Source: Paenibacillus sp. GSMTC-2017 (lineage in GTDB: Bacteria > Bacillota > Bacilli > Paenibacillales > Paenibacillaceae). From it: 64,000 nucleotides of DNA. How positions within the stretch are numbered: position 1 is the stretch's first letter; the number at the start of each line of letters is the position of its first letter. Positions 53,877 to 62,687 of the stretch are shown in pieces. Position numbers and translations under genes: made by a program. The stretch spans positions 1,182,774 through 1,246,773 of the forward strand of contig NZ_JAECMT010000001.1 of assembly GCF_016019935.1 (NCBI RefSeq), read 5' to 3'. The notes beneath the pieces were generated by a model. It was not told the origin of the DNA, did no database searches, and was given only the letters and a program-made list of their open reading frames with translations.

Positions 53877-54638
53877 TCATTTACTATCTTGAATCGGCTT
53901 AAGCTGCAACTCTTTCGTAAACAGCAGTCTATAGCTCAATACGCTCAGGAGCATACTCGTAATTGCTGCAGAACCTGTAAAGGCAAAAACGATTAATATT
54001 TGATAGCGTACAGCTTCTATTGGATCTGCCCCGGCTATAATCATGCCCGTCATCATTCCCGGCAGTTGAACGAGACCAACCGTCTTCATACTATCAATCG
54101 TCGGGATCATACTGAACTTAACGACTCTTTTCCTAACGTCTTGAAGTGCTTGAGCCGCCGTAGCTCCAAGTGTTAGCAACACTTCAATCTCGCCTTTTGA
54201 AGCTTGAACTTCTCTTCTTAACTGGTTAACAAAAAGTCCAGCAACAACCATCGCATTCCCTATTGTCATTCCACTGAGGGGTATAATGTACTGTGGAGTA
54301 GGTTCTATAATGTTAAGACCTAGCAATATTCCCATCATTAGAAGCTCAGTCGTCAGAATCGATAAAGCAATCCGCCATATGATACCCTTCATACCCGGTC
54401 CGCGCTTAGCTGCATTCCATGACGCTACTATAATCATCAATGATACTATCATTAGCAAAAATATCGCTTTTTCCGTTTGGAAAATATAATGTAGCACATA
54501 TCCAATAACGAGCAATTGTATCGCTGATCGTATTGTGCCGATAGCTATATCTTTTTCTAATCCTAGCTTCTGCCACACTGAAATAAACATAGTTGCTAAT
54601 ACAAACAACAAAGTAAAGCTAAGCGCAAGTAACGTCAT
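53877..54638 (-). CDS. fetB: ABC transporter permease, FetB/UPF0014 family
   Basis: 253-aa membrane protein with about seven spans. The signature stretches GTIRSAIQLLVIGYVLHYIF, PLSGMTIGNAMVVAGLFVNQ and VGLVQLPGMMTGMIIAGADP identify the FetB (YbbM) family, linked to iron/metal export and oxidative-stress resistance in E. coli. ATG 54638 overlaps the ATPase stop by 4 bp, so the two are one operon. Substrate is inferred from the family. Confidence 0.9.
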   Translation of the reverse strand: MTLLALSFTLLFVLATMFISVWQKLGLEKDIAIGTIRSAIQLLVIGYVLHYIFQTEKAIFLLMIVSLMIIVASWNAAKRGPGMKGIIWRIALSILTTELLMMGILLGLNIIEPTPQYIIPLSGMTIGNAMVVAGLFVNQLRREVQASKGEIEVLLTLGATAAQALQDVRKRVVKFSMIPTIDSMKTVGLVQLPGMMTGMIIAGADPIEAVRYQILIVFAFTGSAAITSMLLSVLSYRLLFTKELQLKPIQDSK

Positions 54639-55387
54639 GTTGTCACCTCGCTAACTAAATAACGGAGAAAGTGATTTCCTGATTCTGTTGCTGGCTGACG
54701 GAAGAAATCAAGCGTCCCTCTATCCTCTAATAAAGTGCCTTCGGACATAAACCAAGTTCTGCTGCTTGTGCGCCTTACCTGCTCCAAATCATGAGTGACC
54801 CAAATGATCGTTACACCTTCACTAACATGCCAACGTTGCAAAAGTTGCTCCACTGCTCTACCACTGATGCTGTCGAGCGATGCTGTAATCTCGTCTAACA
54901 ACAATATAGAAGGACGTAATAAAAGAGAACGAATAAGCGCAACACGTTGCTTTTCTCCACCAGACAGTTCACTAGCCTTTTTATTTCGATCCAGTCCATC
55001 CAGCATTGCTTCCGCAAGTAAATGGGAAGCAAGTTGATCGTCATATGTATTACCGTGGAGACGACTTGCGGTTCGCAGATTATCCTCTACACTGCCATTC
55101 AACATAACCGCTTGTTGAGGAACGTAACATATTTGTTTCCTCCAAGCTCTAGCATCCTTCATTCGGTATGATGTTCCTTTAAACAACATATCGCCTTTGT
55201 CAGGCGTTTCGAGCATCGCTAAAGTTCGAAGTAATGTACTTTTTCCTTGCCCTGAAGAACCAATAACAGATATAAATTCCGGTTGCTTGATTACGGCAGT
55301 CACCTCATCAAACAAATACGGCGATTGTTTATTATCTTTCTTCCAACTCTTTTTCGCTAGTTGCGCGATGTCTAAAATAGCAGCCAA
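54635..55387 (-). CDS. fetA: ABC transporter ATP-binding protein, FetA-like
   Basis: 250-aa ATPase partner of the FetB-like permease. Walker A GSSGQGKST, Q-loop YVPQQAVML, signature LSGGEKQRVALIRSLLLRP, Walker B ILLLDEITASLD and the H-loop WVTHDLEQV are all in place. The start is TTG 55387, with AAGGAG 10 bp upstream. It forms a two-gene operon with the permease. Metal export is the family expectation and is not shown here. Confidence 0.9.
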   Translation of the reverse strand: MAAILDIAQLAKKSWKKDNKQSPYLFDEVTAVIKQPEFISVIGSSGQGKSTLLRTLAMLETPDKGDMLFKGTSYRMKDARAWRKQICYVPQQAVMLNGSVEDNLRTASRLHGNTYDDQLASHLLAEAMLDGLDRNKKASELSGGEKQRVALIRSLLLRPSILLLDEITASLDSISGRAVEQLLQRWHVSEGVTIIWVTHDLEQVRRTSSRTWFMSEGTLLEDRGTLDFFRQPATESGNHFLRYLVSEVTT

Positions 55388-55489
55388 GATTAGGCAGCTC
55401 CTTTCAAATCTATTACTTCTATAATAGTTTATAACCTACTTCAAAGTCATTCAACTCTGTTCATCTCGTTCCTTTTGGTCTTGTCGTCG

Positions 55490-55565
55490 ACATAAAAAAT
55501 ACACCTCTTAAAATTTCATCGAAAACCGAGTGGTTTTTCCAATGACAATTCTAAAAGGTGTACTT
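55490..55565 (-). terminator. Terminator after the exonuclease gene
   Basis: A long minus-strand hairpin pairs TACACCT with AGGTGTA and continues through AT-rich arms. An inner stem GAAAAACC/GGTTTTC lies at its tip, and TTTTTT follows. Confidence 0.7.
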
Positions 55566-55576
55566 CACTAAATCGA

Positions 55577-56443
55577 TTAACTAATTAGAGCTACTAAGCT
55601 CTTAAACTCCAACTCATCAAACTTGTTGAGCACGATCTCACGGTCATAACTCCAACCACATACATTAATATCTGTATCAAGTGGTGCGTCACAGCATATA
55701 GTCGCCAGTTGTCTTGAAAGATGGAGCATGTCCATATCCGCTTCAATCTTCGTACGAACCGTCTTTGATACTCCGTCTAAATTCGCTAACAATGCATCAA
55801 TAGATCCGTATTCTTGAATGAGCTTATGAGCTGTTTTCTCACCGATACCTTTTACTCCAGGATAGTTATCGCTTGTGTCACCCATCAGACCTTTAATGTC
55901 AATGACCTGCACAGGCGTCAATTGACGCTCCTCAAGTAAAAGCTGCGGCGTGTAAACCATATAATTGCCGATACCCTTTTTCATAATCGCAACCGAAACA
56001 GTATCATCTACCAATTGGAGCAGATCATGATCTCCTGTTACGATAAAAATGTCCGCTTGATCTTTATACATAGACGCAAGTGTCCCGATGCAATCATCTG
56101 CTTCGTATCCTTCTATGCCGATATTCGGCACATTGAAGCTGGCCACAACCTCTTTTACCAAATCAAATTGCGGAACCAAATCATCTGGTGCACTTGGGCG
56201 ATTCGATTTATAACCGTCATATTGATCCATTCTGAACGTCTTGCCACCCATATCCCAGCAGCAGATGACATGTGTTGGATCAAATTTATTTACTGCATCC
56301 ATAAAGTAACGAACGAAACCATGTACCGCGTTTACTGGAACCCCTGTGCTTGTCCGGCGAATACTTCCGGTAAACGAGGTTGCAAAATAGGCGCGGAATA
56401 AAATGGCCATTCCATCTACAAGAAGCAATCTTTGCTTACTCAT
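55577..56443 (-). CDS. 5'-3' exonuclease / flap endonuclease (YpcP-like)
   Basis: Stand-alone homologue of the DNA polymerase I 5' nuclease, acting on flaps and RNA primers. It is 288 aa. Metal-site motifs are LLLVDGMAILFRAYF, HVICCWDMGGKTFR, GIEGYEADDCIGTLA, IFIVTGDHDLLQLV and KGLMGDTSDNYPGVKGIGEK (helix-3-turn-helix). ATG 56443 is preferred, with GGAG 9 bp upstream. The fold is complete, with no polymerase domain. Its own terminator follows. Confidence 0.93.
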   Translation of the reverse strand: MSKQRLLLVDGMAILFRAYFATSFTGSIRRTSTGVPVNAVHGFVRYFMDAVNKFDPTHVICCWDMGGKTFRMDQYDGYKSNRPSAPDDLVPQFDLVKEVVASFNVPNIGIEGYEADDCIGTLASMYKDQADIFIVTGDHDLLQLVDDTVSVAIMKKGIGNYMVYTPQLLLEERQLTPVQVIDIKGLMGDTSDNYPGVKGIGEKTAHKLIQEYGSIDALLANLDGVSKTVRTKIEADMDMLHLSRQLATICCDAPLDTDINVCGWSYDREIVLNKFDELEFKSLVALIS

Positions 56444-56473
56444 TAACAACAGCTCCTAGTATTTTTATTAATA

Positions 56474-57706
56474 TTATTCTATCACATGCTCGCCACGAAT
56501 GAATCGTCCAATTCGTTCCGCAGCTTCCAACAATCTATTTTCTTCCTCGACAAGTGCAATACGAACATATCCTTCACCTTCTGAGCCGAAAGCTTCACCC
56601 GGAATAACGACAACCCCGGTAGCTTTCAACATTTCCTGGGAAATGGTTCTTGAGGACCAGTCGCTCCCTTTGCTCCAAGTCATATCCGGCAGCTTCGCCC
56701 ATACGAACATTGTCGCTTTCGGCGATTCCACATACCAGCCTTCCTTATGTAACGCTGTTATAAAAGCATCTCGTCTTCGCTCGTACAGCTCACCAACATT
56801 ATGTTTGTCAGGCTCATTAATTGCTTCTCTTAAGGCAACAATACTTGCTTCTTGAACGGGTTCGAATACGCCGTAATCAACATTAGCTTTCAATTCGCGT
56901 AGTGCGCTAACCGCCTCACGATTGCCTACCATAAATCCGATACGGCAGCCCGCCATATTAAAACTTTTTGACATGGAATGAAACTCAACCGCTTGTTTGG
57001 AAGCACCTGCAACTTGGAGAATGCTTGGAGGCTTATAACCATCATAACCCATTTCTGAATAAGCTATGTCGTGAACGACTAAGACACCATATTTTTTTGC
57101 TTTATCGAGTAGTTTCTCAAAAAATGAAAGGTCAGCAACAGCTGATAACGGATTGTTGGGATAGTTAAGCAATATAAATTTCGCCTTCTGCCACACTTCT
57201 TCACTTATTGCTTCTAAGTCTGGCAAGTAATTATTTTCAGGACGAAGTGGCATTAATTCTGCTTGAACACCAGCGAGCACTAATGATGCCATATAGATCG
57301 GATACCCTGGATTCGGAAGCAAGACCACATCTCCCGGATTACAAGTAGCCATCGCAAGGTTTGCCAGACCATCTTGTGAACCAAGCAAAGTTACGACTTC
57401 GCTTGCTGGATCAACTGTGACGCCAAAGCGATGAAGCATCCAAGCAGCCGCTTGTTCCTTATATGGCAAACCACCCTTTATAGCCGGATATGCATACATA
57501 TCTGTACGAAGAGCCGCGTCGCTTAAAGCTTGACGTACATTCTCAGTTGGCGGCTGATCTGGACTTCCGATTCCAAGATCGATGATGTCCATCCCGCTTG
57601 CAATAGCGGCTCTTTTCCAATCTGTCACTTCTACAAATATGGAAGAACCAAGCTTTGATAACCTTTCGGATCTCCAGCTTTTTGCACTGCCAGTTGCGCT
57701 ATTCAT
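56474..57706 (-). CDS. Class I/II PLP aminotransferase (LL-DAP/aspartate type)
   Basis: 410-aa fold-type I aminotransferase. The segments DIIDLGIGSPDQPPTENVRQ, LLGSQDGLANLAMA, NYPNNPLSAVADL and the PLP Lys in EFHSMSKSFNMAGCRIGF are typical, with the substrate Arg in GYVRIALV. It resembles LL-diaminopimelate aminotransferase or the aspartate/alanine group; activity cannot be settled by eye. ATG 57706 is set with GGGG 5 bp upstream, overlapping the stop of the ArsC-like gene by 8 bp, so translation is coupled. Confidence 0.88.
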   Translation of the reverse strand: MNSATGSAKSWRSERLSKLGSSIFVEVTDWKRAAIASGMDIIDLGIGSPDQPPTENVRQALSDAALRTDMYAYPAIKGGLPYKEQAAAWMLHRFGVTVDPASEVVTLLGSQDGLANLAMATCNPGDVVLLPNPGYPIYMASLVLAGVQAELMPLRPENNYLPDLEAISEEVWQKAKFILLNYPNNPLSAVADLSFFEKLLDKAKKYGVLVVHDIAYSEMGYDGYKPPSILQVAGASKQAVEFHSMSKSFNMAGCRIGFMVGNREAVSALRELKANVDYGVFEPVQEASIVALREAINEPDKHNVGELYERRRDAFITALHKEGWYVESPKATMFVWAKLPDMTWSKGSDWSSRTISQEMLKATGVVVIPGEAFGSEGEGYVRIALVEEENRLLEAAERIGRFIRGEHVIE

Positions 57707-58076
57707 GGTTGCCCCATGTTTGCTCGTAGGAGTCTTCCTTATAACCAACCGTTACTTCTTTACCATTCGTTACAATTGGACGTTTAATCAACATTCCATT
57801 AGATGCAAGAAGGTTTAGCTTCTCCTCTTCTGACATAGATGCCAGCTTGTCCTTCAGACCAAGCTCGCGATATACGTCGCCAGAAGTATTAAACAGCTTT
57901 TTAATATCCATGCCGCTTATGTTTAATAATTGTTTCAGCTCTTCAGCGGTAGGCGTCTGCTCAACGATATGTCGCGATACAACATCATTCCCTTTTGCCT
58001 TTAGAGACTTAATTGCCGCTTTACATGTACTGCATTTCGGATATTCAAAAATCGTTAATTGATTTCCAGTAGTCAC
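57699..58076 (-). CDS. ArsC/Spx-family thioredoxin-fold protein
   Basis: 125-aa protein with a thioredoxin fold. LTIFEYPKCSTCKAAIKSLK holds the N-terminal CxxC (Cys16-x-x-Cys19), and NGMLIKRPIVTNGKEVTVGY has the conserved Arg-Pro seen in Spx and YffB. The GTG start at 58076 has AAAGGAGG 8 bp upstream. It could be a reductase or a YffB-like protein; it lacks features sufficient to call it Spx itself. It is coupled to the aminotransferase. Confidence 0.88.
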   Translation of the reverse strand: MTTGNQLTIFEYPKCSTCKAAIKSLKAKGNDVVSRHIVEQTPTAEELKQLLNISGMDIKKLFNTSGDVYRELGLKDKLASMSEEEKLNLLASNGMLIKRPIVTNGKEVTVGYKEDSYEQTWGNHE

Positions 58077-58402
58077 AATGACTACCTCCTTTCGATTGAT
58101 GATAGAAGATTAGAATTTTCTCGTCTGATGTTCGCTCGCAACTATTTTGATAAATCGACTATGATTACATCCTTTGTCGGAGTTTTCATTCGAACCTGCC
58201 TTAGCATCTTAAAGCTAACGAACCGAATACACCTTATATTAACAATAAGTAGCGATTTTGAGCTTTAACGAACTACAAGATCGTTATTCCGACAAAAGAA
58301 GCCCTATTTCTGCGAAATTCACAGTAATAACGCTATTTAGATTCGTTAGAAAAAATAGTTTTTTTTGTAGAATAAGCATCGTACAGTTCGTTAGGCACTT
58401 CC
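58077..58402. repeat. Gene-free stretch with repeated CTAACGAA / TTCGTTAG words
   Basis: No convincing gene. Four copies of a CTAACGAA-type word occur in both orientations (about 58216, 58265, 58343 and 58388), with repeated ATAACG/CGTTATT words between them. This suggests folded RNA or a palindromic intergenic repeat element. Two short plus-strand frames here have no ribosome sites. Confidence 0.4.
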
Positions 58403-59407
58403 TTACTTCTCTTTATTCTGAGCAAGTAATTGCTCCAGCCTCTGCATTTCAGCAGGAAGTGGTGCATGCCATACCATTTGCTCTTTTGTAATCGGATGAA
58501 CGAATCCAAGTGTCTCAGCATGGAGAGCTTGCCGTCCAACGATCTCTTCCCAATCCGCCCGAACAAGTTCTTCCGAACCATACATCTTATCACCGATAAG
58601 CGGGCAACCGATAAATCGCATATGCACACGGATTTGGTGCGTTCTTCCTGTCTCAAGCTTTAGCTTAACGGAAGCTGCCCCTGTCCCCACATTACTTCCA
58701 CTAAAGCTTTTAATAATCTCATAATGAGTCACTGACGGGTAGCCCGTAGGCGTAACAACCCGTATATGTGGGCGTTCTATGTCACGATCAATCGGTTCAT
58801 CAATCGTTCCAGTTATCGGCTCAGGTACGCCATACACATAAGCGCGATAAAGCTTTGTAACTGTTCCTGCTTGTAATTGCTCAGATATTTGTTGGTGAAC
58901 ATAGCTCGTTTTAGCGATAGCGACTAATCCCGAAGTTTCCTCATCTAGTCTATGAATAGGACGGAATCGAACACGTTCCCCACGCTCACGCCAATGATAA
59001 ACAACACCGTTTGCTAAAGTACCTGTATAATGACCATGTGTCGGATGAACGATCATGCCAGCAGGTTTATGCACGATGAGCAAATCATCATCTTCAAATA
59101 CAATTTCGATTGGAATTGGCTGCGGCAATATGTCTTCCGATTCTTCTCTCTCCATACGCACTCGAATGACGTCTCCGGCTGACACTTTTGCAGTCGTATA
59201 CACTCGTTCTTCATTAACAGTCAAACCATGTTCAGTCAGCTTTACTTGTGACAGCAATTTGCGTGATACACCGAGTCGTCGGTCCAAAATGTTTCTTACA
59301 ACTTTCCCATCATCTTCTTGACTTACTACAACTTCGAGTGGTCTATAGTAACGGGCAACCAAATCTTCAAGGTTATCCTTATTCATGGTAGTCAACGTCA
59401 CGTCCAA
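58403..59407 (-). CDS. RluA-family 23S rRNA pseudouridine synthase
   Basis: 334-aa enzyme. An S4-like N-terminal region (VRNILDRRLGVSRKLLSQVK) precedes the catalytic domain, with LIVHKPAGMIVHPTHGH and the active-site Asp in RPIHRLDEETSGL. The end motif LKLETGRTHQIRVHMRFIG followed by CPLIGDKMYG is diagnostic. The start is TTG 59407 directly after the upstream stop, or ATG 59386; both have weak ribosome sites. It modifies rRNA uridines and probably forms an operon with the cobalamin adenosyltransferase. Confidence 0.92.
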   Translation of the reverse strand: MDVTLTTMNKDNLEDLVARYYRPLEVVVSQEDDGKVVRNILDRRLGVSRKLLSQVKLTEHGLTVNEERVYTTAKVSAGDVIRVRMEREESEDILPQPIPIEIVFEDDDLLIVHKPAGMIVHPTHGHYTGTLANGVVYHWRERGERVRFRPIHRLDEETSGLVAIAKTSYVHQQISEQLQAGTVTKLYRAYVYGVPEPITGTIDEPIDRDIERPHIRVVTPTGYPSVTHYEIIKSFSGSNVGTGAASVKLKLETGRTHQIRVHMRFIGCPLIGDKMYGSEELVRADWEEIVGRQALHAETLGFVHPITKEQMVWHAPLPAEMQRLEQLLAQNKEK

Positions 59408-59980
59408 TCATTTCTTACGTTTACCAAATACGTTGGCACTTCTCACATATTCAGTATCAGGAACAGCTAACTTCGCATTTGCTACTCGTGCAGCAGCAAA
59501 GAAGAAATCTGATAGTCTGTTTAAGTAAACAAGAACGTCCCCATTAATAGCATGCTCTCCAGACAACGTAACCACTCGGCGCTCTGCTCTACGACAAACA
59601 GTACGACAAACATGCAACATAGAAGATGCGCTACTTCCTCCCGGCAAAATAAACCTTGTTAGCTCTGGAGCTTCCACAATATATTGATCGATCAAAGCCT
59701 CCAATCGTTCAGATGGCTCTGCATTTACTTTAAGCGGAGCACCTTCCTGTGCATAAGCCAAGTCAGATCCACAATCAAACAACTCTTGTTGAATATCAAT
59801 CAATATGTCCGTAAGTTCATGAAGACACGCATGTTTCCCCGTCTCTGCCACAGCAACACCAACAAAACTATTCAATTCATCAATCGTTCCATAAGCTTCC
59901 ACGCGCGCATCATCTTTGCGCACTCTGCCGCCGATTAAAGACGTTTCACCCATATCCCCTGTTTTCGTGTATAAACGCAT
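59408..59980 (-). CDS. Cob(I)alamin adenosyltransferase, PduO type
   Basis: Transfers adenosyl from ATP to corrinoid, making adenosylcobalamin. It is 190 aa. MRLYTKTGDMGETSLIGGRV is the PduO ATP-binding start, followed by VEAYGTIDELNSFVG and FILPGGSSASSMLHVCRTVC with RRAERR. All key residues are visible. ATG 59980 is preferred, with GAGGAA 9 bp upstream. Its stop abuts the pseudouridine synthase start. Confidence 0.94.
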   Translation of the reverse strand: MRLYTKTGDMGETSLIGGRVRKDDARVEAYGTIDELNSFVGVAVAETGKHACLHELTDILIDIQQELFDCGSDLAYAQEGAPLKVNAEPSERLEALIDQYIVEAPELTRFILPGGSSASSMLHVCRTVCRRAERRVVTLSGEHAINGDVLVYLNRLSDFFFAAARVANAKLAVPDTEYVRSANVFGKRKK

Positions 59981-60014
59981 ATATGACACTTCCTCTCCAT
60001 ACATTTTTATGGCC

Positions 60015-60075
60015 TAAAAAAAACAGATCGACAGCAAACAGCAGGCCGGAGAAACTCCTGACCTGCTGTACACTA
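60015..60075 (-). terminator. Terminator after the 60077 aminotransferase gene
   Basis: Minus-strand ACAGCAGG pairs with CCTGCTGT, with further pairing inside (GGAG/CTCC). A short spacer and eight T residues follow. Confidence 0.7.
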
Positions 60076-60076
60076 A

Positions 60077-61291
60077 TTATTGTTTAAGCTTATATACAAA
60101 TTGTCCAATTCGATCTAACGCTTCTGTTAGTTGAGAAACGGATGTAGCATAGGAACACCGAAGGTGACCTTCCCCTCCAAGACCAAATACATCGCCCGGC
60201 ACTGCTGCCACTCCCGCTTCCTCTAAAAGCCGCTGAGCGAATTGCTCACTACTTAGACCAGTAGATGCAACTGATGGGAAAGCATAGAACGCACCTTGAG
60301 GCTCATGGCATTCCAGACCGATATCACGGAAGCCTTTTACAACAAGCCGGCGTCGTTGATTGTACGACTCAATCATGCGACTCATTTCTTCCTGTCCATG
60401 TCTAAGCGCTTCAAGTGCTGCATATTGTCCCATAACAGGGGCACACATAACCGTATATTGATGAATTTTAAGCATCGCTGACAAAATATCCGAATGAGCA
60501 CAAGCATAGCCCATACGCCAGCCTGTCATTGCGAAAGCTTTCGAAAAGCCACTGACCAAAATAGTGCGATCCTTCATGCCCGGCATAGCCGCGAAGCTAA
60601 CATGTTTAGAACCATATGTGAGTTCAGCATAGATCTCATCAGAAATAACGATTAGATCCTCTTCCTCCACTACTTTAGCTATTGGAAGCCAATCCTCATA
60701 CGTCATAATACCGCCAGTTGGGTTGCTTGGATAACATAATATAAGTACTTTAGATTTCGGTGTTATTACGGCACGAAGCGCTTCTTCCCGCAGTTTGAAG
60801 TTATCTTCTGCGAACGTTTCGATTCCGACTGCAACACCACCACTGAGTGCGGTAATAGGTGAATAAGAGATATAACAAGGTTCAGGAATTAATATCTCAT
60901 CGCCAGGTACAATTAATGCACGAAGAGCTAAATCGATAGCTTCACTACCACCGACTGTTACGATAATCTCATTCGCTGGATTATATTCCACTGAAAAGGA
61001 ATCATTTAAGTATTGTCCAATTGCTTCCCTTAGTTCGGGCATACCAGCATTAGAAGTATATTGTGTCTTGCCCGTTTCTAAAGCATACACTGCTGCTTCC
61101 CTTACATGCCAAGGCGTTGTAAAGTCTGGTTCCCCAACACCAAGCGTTATAATATCTTTGCGAGAACTAACTAAATCAAAAAACCGGCGGATGCCCGACG
61201 GTTTCATGTCTCTTGCGAGGGGAGACAAGTAACCAGCCATCGATTGACGCGTCATAGGGATGGCTGTTTGTTCCGATTCCTCTTTTATCAT
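60077..61291 (-). CDS. Class I aminotransferase (PatA/AspC-like)
   Basis: 404-aa PLP enzyme. ITLGVGEPDFTTPWHVREAA, TVGGSEAIDLALRAL, CYPSNPTGGIM, SDEIYAELTY and the PLP Lys in VSGFSKAFAMTGWRMGY are the standard signatures, with the C-terminal Arg in HLRCSYATS. It resembles B. subtilis PatA. ATG 61291 lies 8 bp from AAAGGG; three other start codons sit just upstream. It follows the Lrp-type regulator by 17 bp and is probably in the same transcript and controlled by it. Confidence 0.93.
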   Translation of the reverse strand: MIKEESEQTAIPMTRQSMAGYLSPLARDMKPSGIRRFFDLVSSRKDIITLGVGEPDFTTPWHVREAAVYALETGKTQYTSNAGMPELREAIGQYLNDSFSVEYNPANEIIVTVGGSEAIDLALRALIVPGDEILIPEPCYISYSPITALSGGVAVGIETFAEDNFKLREEALRAVITPKSKVLILCYPSNPTGGIMTYEDWLPIAKVVEEEDLIVISDEIYAELTYGSKHVSFAAMPGMKDRTILVSGFSKAFAMTGWRMGYACAHSDILSAMLKIHQYTVMCAPVMGQYAALEALRHGQEEMSRMIESYNQRRRLVVKGFRDIGLECHEPQGAFYAFPSVASTGLSSEQFAQRLLEEAGVAAVPGDVFGLGGEGHLRCSYATSVSQLTEALDRIGQFVYKLKQ

Positions 61292-61308
61292 CACCATCAC
61301 CCTTTATA

Positions 61309-61800
61309 TTACGGCGAAACCATCAAACGATGGTCATCTTCATTTTCTTCGAAGATAATGCCGTCTTGTTTGTATTTTTTCAATATAAAAAATGTTTTTG
61401 TAGAAAGTACCGCATCAATAGGGGACAGCTTGTTTGATACGAAGGAGGCCACTTCTTTCAAGTTTTTCCCTTCAACCTCGACAAGTAAATCATAGGCGCC
61501 CGACATCAAATAAACCGATTTCACTTCTGGGTACAAATAAATTCTTTCCGCGATACCTTCGAAACCACGACCGCGCTCTGGAGTGATTTGAACTTCGATT
61601 AAGGCGGTTACCTTCTCGTCATCCACTTTACTCCAATTGACAACTGTCGCATATTTAACGATGATATGGTCTTGCTCCATCGCAGCGATTGCTTCTTTGA
61701 CATCCGTCACCGGAACATCAAGCATAGTCGCGATTAATTCCGCGTCTCTGCGGGCGTCTTCTTTTAGTAATTCCAACACCTTTAACTGTAACTCGTTCAT
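61309..61800 (-). CDS. Lrp/AsnC-family transcriptional regulator
   Basis: 163-aa regulator of amino-acid metabolism. The N-terminal winged helix (MNELQLKVLELLKEDARRDA, TMLDVPVTDVKEAIAAMEQD) precedes a RAM-type effector domain (VTALIEVQITPERGRGFEGI, SVYLMSGAYDLLVEVEG). GGAGT lies 7 bp from the ATG. A C-terminal tail of about 20 residues is extra. It is placed directly before an aminotransferase gene, a common arrangement in which the regulator responds to the aminotransferase substrate or product. Confidence 0.92.
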   Translation of the reverse strand: MNELQLKVLELLKEDARRDAELIATMLDVPVTDVKEAIAAMEQDHIIVKYATVVNWSKVDDEKVTALIEVQITPERGRGFEGIAERIYLYPEVKSVYLMSGAYDLLVEVEGKNLKEVASFVSNKLSPIDAVLSTKTFFILKKYKQDGIIFEENEDDHRLMVSP

Positions 61801-61942
61801 TTATAAACTCCTTCCAGCGCGCCTGCGATAATAAAGAATATTTTACAACGAATTCCGGCTTCCTGCAAAGAAAAATTGATAATACATGAATTATGAAGTT
61901 CTATCACAAACAGATTATTCAAACAAATGACATATACAAGCA

Positions 61943-61965
61943 AAAAAGACCCCTAAGGGTCTTTA
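61943..61965 (-). terminator. Terminator after the coat protein gene
   Basis: Minus-strand AAGACCC-TTA-GGGGTCTT stem followed by six T residues, overlapping the stop region of the gene at 61963. Confidence 0.85.
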
Positions 61966-62355
61966 GTTGAAATACGACTGTTGTGATTGGCTTCCATATT
62001 GCTGACCGCCTACAGGCGTGTATATCGATTGTTGCCCTACATTGTTCAGCTTCTGCTGAAGCATTTGTTTTGTCTTCTGTGCAGTCTGTTTATACTGCTG
62101 AGCTTGTTTGTCGAGCTCTTGGCGCAGTGCAGGTGAGGACGTATTATACATGTTAGCCTGTTGCATCGCTTGAAACAACTGTCCTTGTAAGCTGAGCGTA
62201 CTGTCCAGCAATTTAGTAAAGAGTTGGCGAATATCTGGACAAGTAGACTCCGTCGCACCCGTCGCGTATTCACGCACAACCCGTTTGAGGTCAGACAATA
62301 CAGTTGAAGCCAAATCCTCCTCAGTGAGGATTGATTGCGATTGCTGATTATACAT
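61963..62355 (-). CDS. Spore coat protein, CotF-like
   Basis: 130-aa helical, Gln-rich protein. SILTEEDLASTVLSDLKRVV followed by REYATGATESTCPDIRQLFT matches the coat F domain, and the tail is rich in Gln, Tyr and Ser (GGQQYGSQSQQSYFN), as in spore coat proteins. GGAGGT precedes the ATG. It forms a pair with the smaller protein at 62401 and should be expressed in the mother cell during sporulation. No sigma-K promoter was confirmed by eye. Confidence 0.88.
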   Translation of the reverse strand: MYNQQSQSILTEEDLASTVLSDLKRVVREYATGATESTCPDIRQLFTKLLDSTLSLQGQLFQAMQQANMYNTSSPALRQELDKQAQQYKQTAQKTKQMLQQKLNNVGQQSIYTPVGGQQYGSQSQQSYFN

Positions 62356-62400
62356 CGATGTACCTCCATTTTAAATCGATATTAACCCTACCATAGCCAC

Positions 62401-62625
62401 TTATTGCTGCGGCTGTGTTGGAGCTATTTGTTGATGATGCGAAATGGCGTGCAAAAGTGAATCATAATGTTGTTGATGTGTCTGGATTACTTGGGAAAAG
62501 TAATTTCGGATTGCTGGTGTTGTTGATACGGCAAGGGTTGCTGCTGCTTGTTTAATAAGCAGATCCTCATTCGACATTGAGTCCGCTATATACTCCAGTT
62601 CCTTAGCTGTCATAGGCTGAACCAT
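62401..62625 (-). CDS. Small coat-associated protein
   Basis: 74-aa helical protein, MVQPMTAKELEYIADSMSNE, then DLLIKQAAATLAVSTTPAIR, with a His/Gln-rich end. The pattern is half of a coat F domain, and the pairing with the CotF-like gene 45 bp downstream is common in Paenibacillus-type genomes. AAAGGAGGGG precedes the ATG. Role in the spore coat is inferred. Confidence 0.8.
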   Translation of the reverse strand: MVQPMTAKELEYIADSMSNEDLLIKQAAATLAVSTTPAIRNYFSQVIQTHQQHYDSLLHAISHHQQIAPTQPQQ

Positions 62626-62687
62626 TTTACCCCTCCTTTTACGTTTGAAATGTGATGACTTCCGTATTATGGGCTATTTCGCTATAT

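Noticed and set aside
56015..56401. 128-codon plus-strand frame opposite the exonuclease
   Set aside because: Shadow of a clearly conserved minus-strand gene; Cys/Ile-rich composition and no ribosome site.
58059..58491. Two overlapping plus-strand frames of 69 and 77 codons
   Set aside because: No ribosome sites, protein composition unlike neighbours, and the second overlaps the RluA gene on the other strand.
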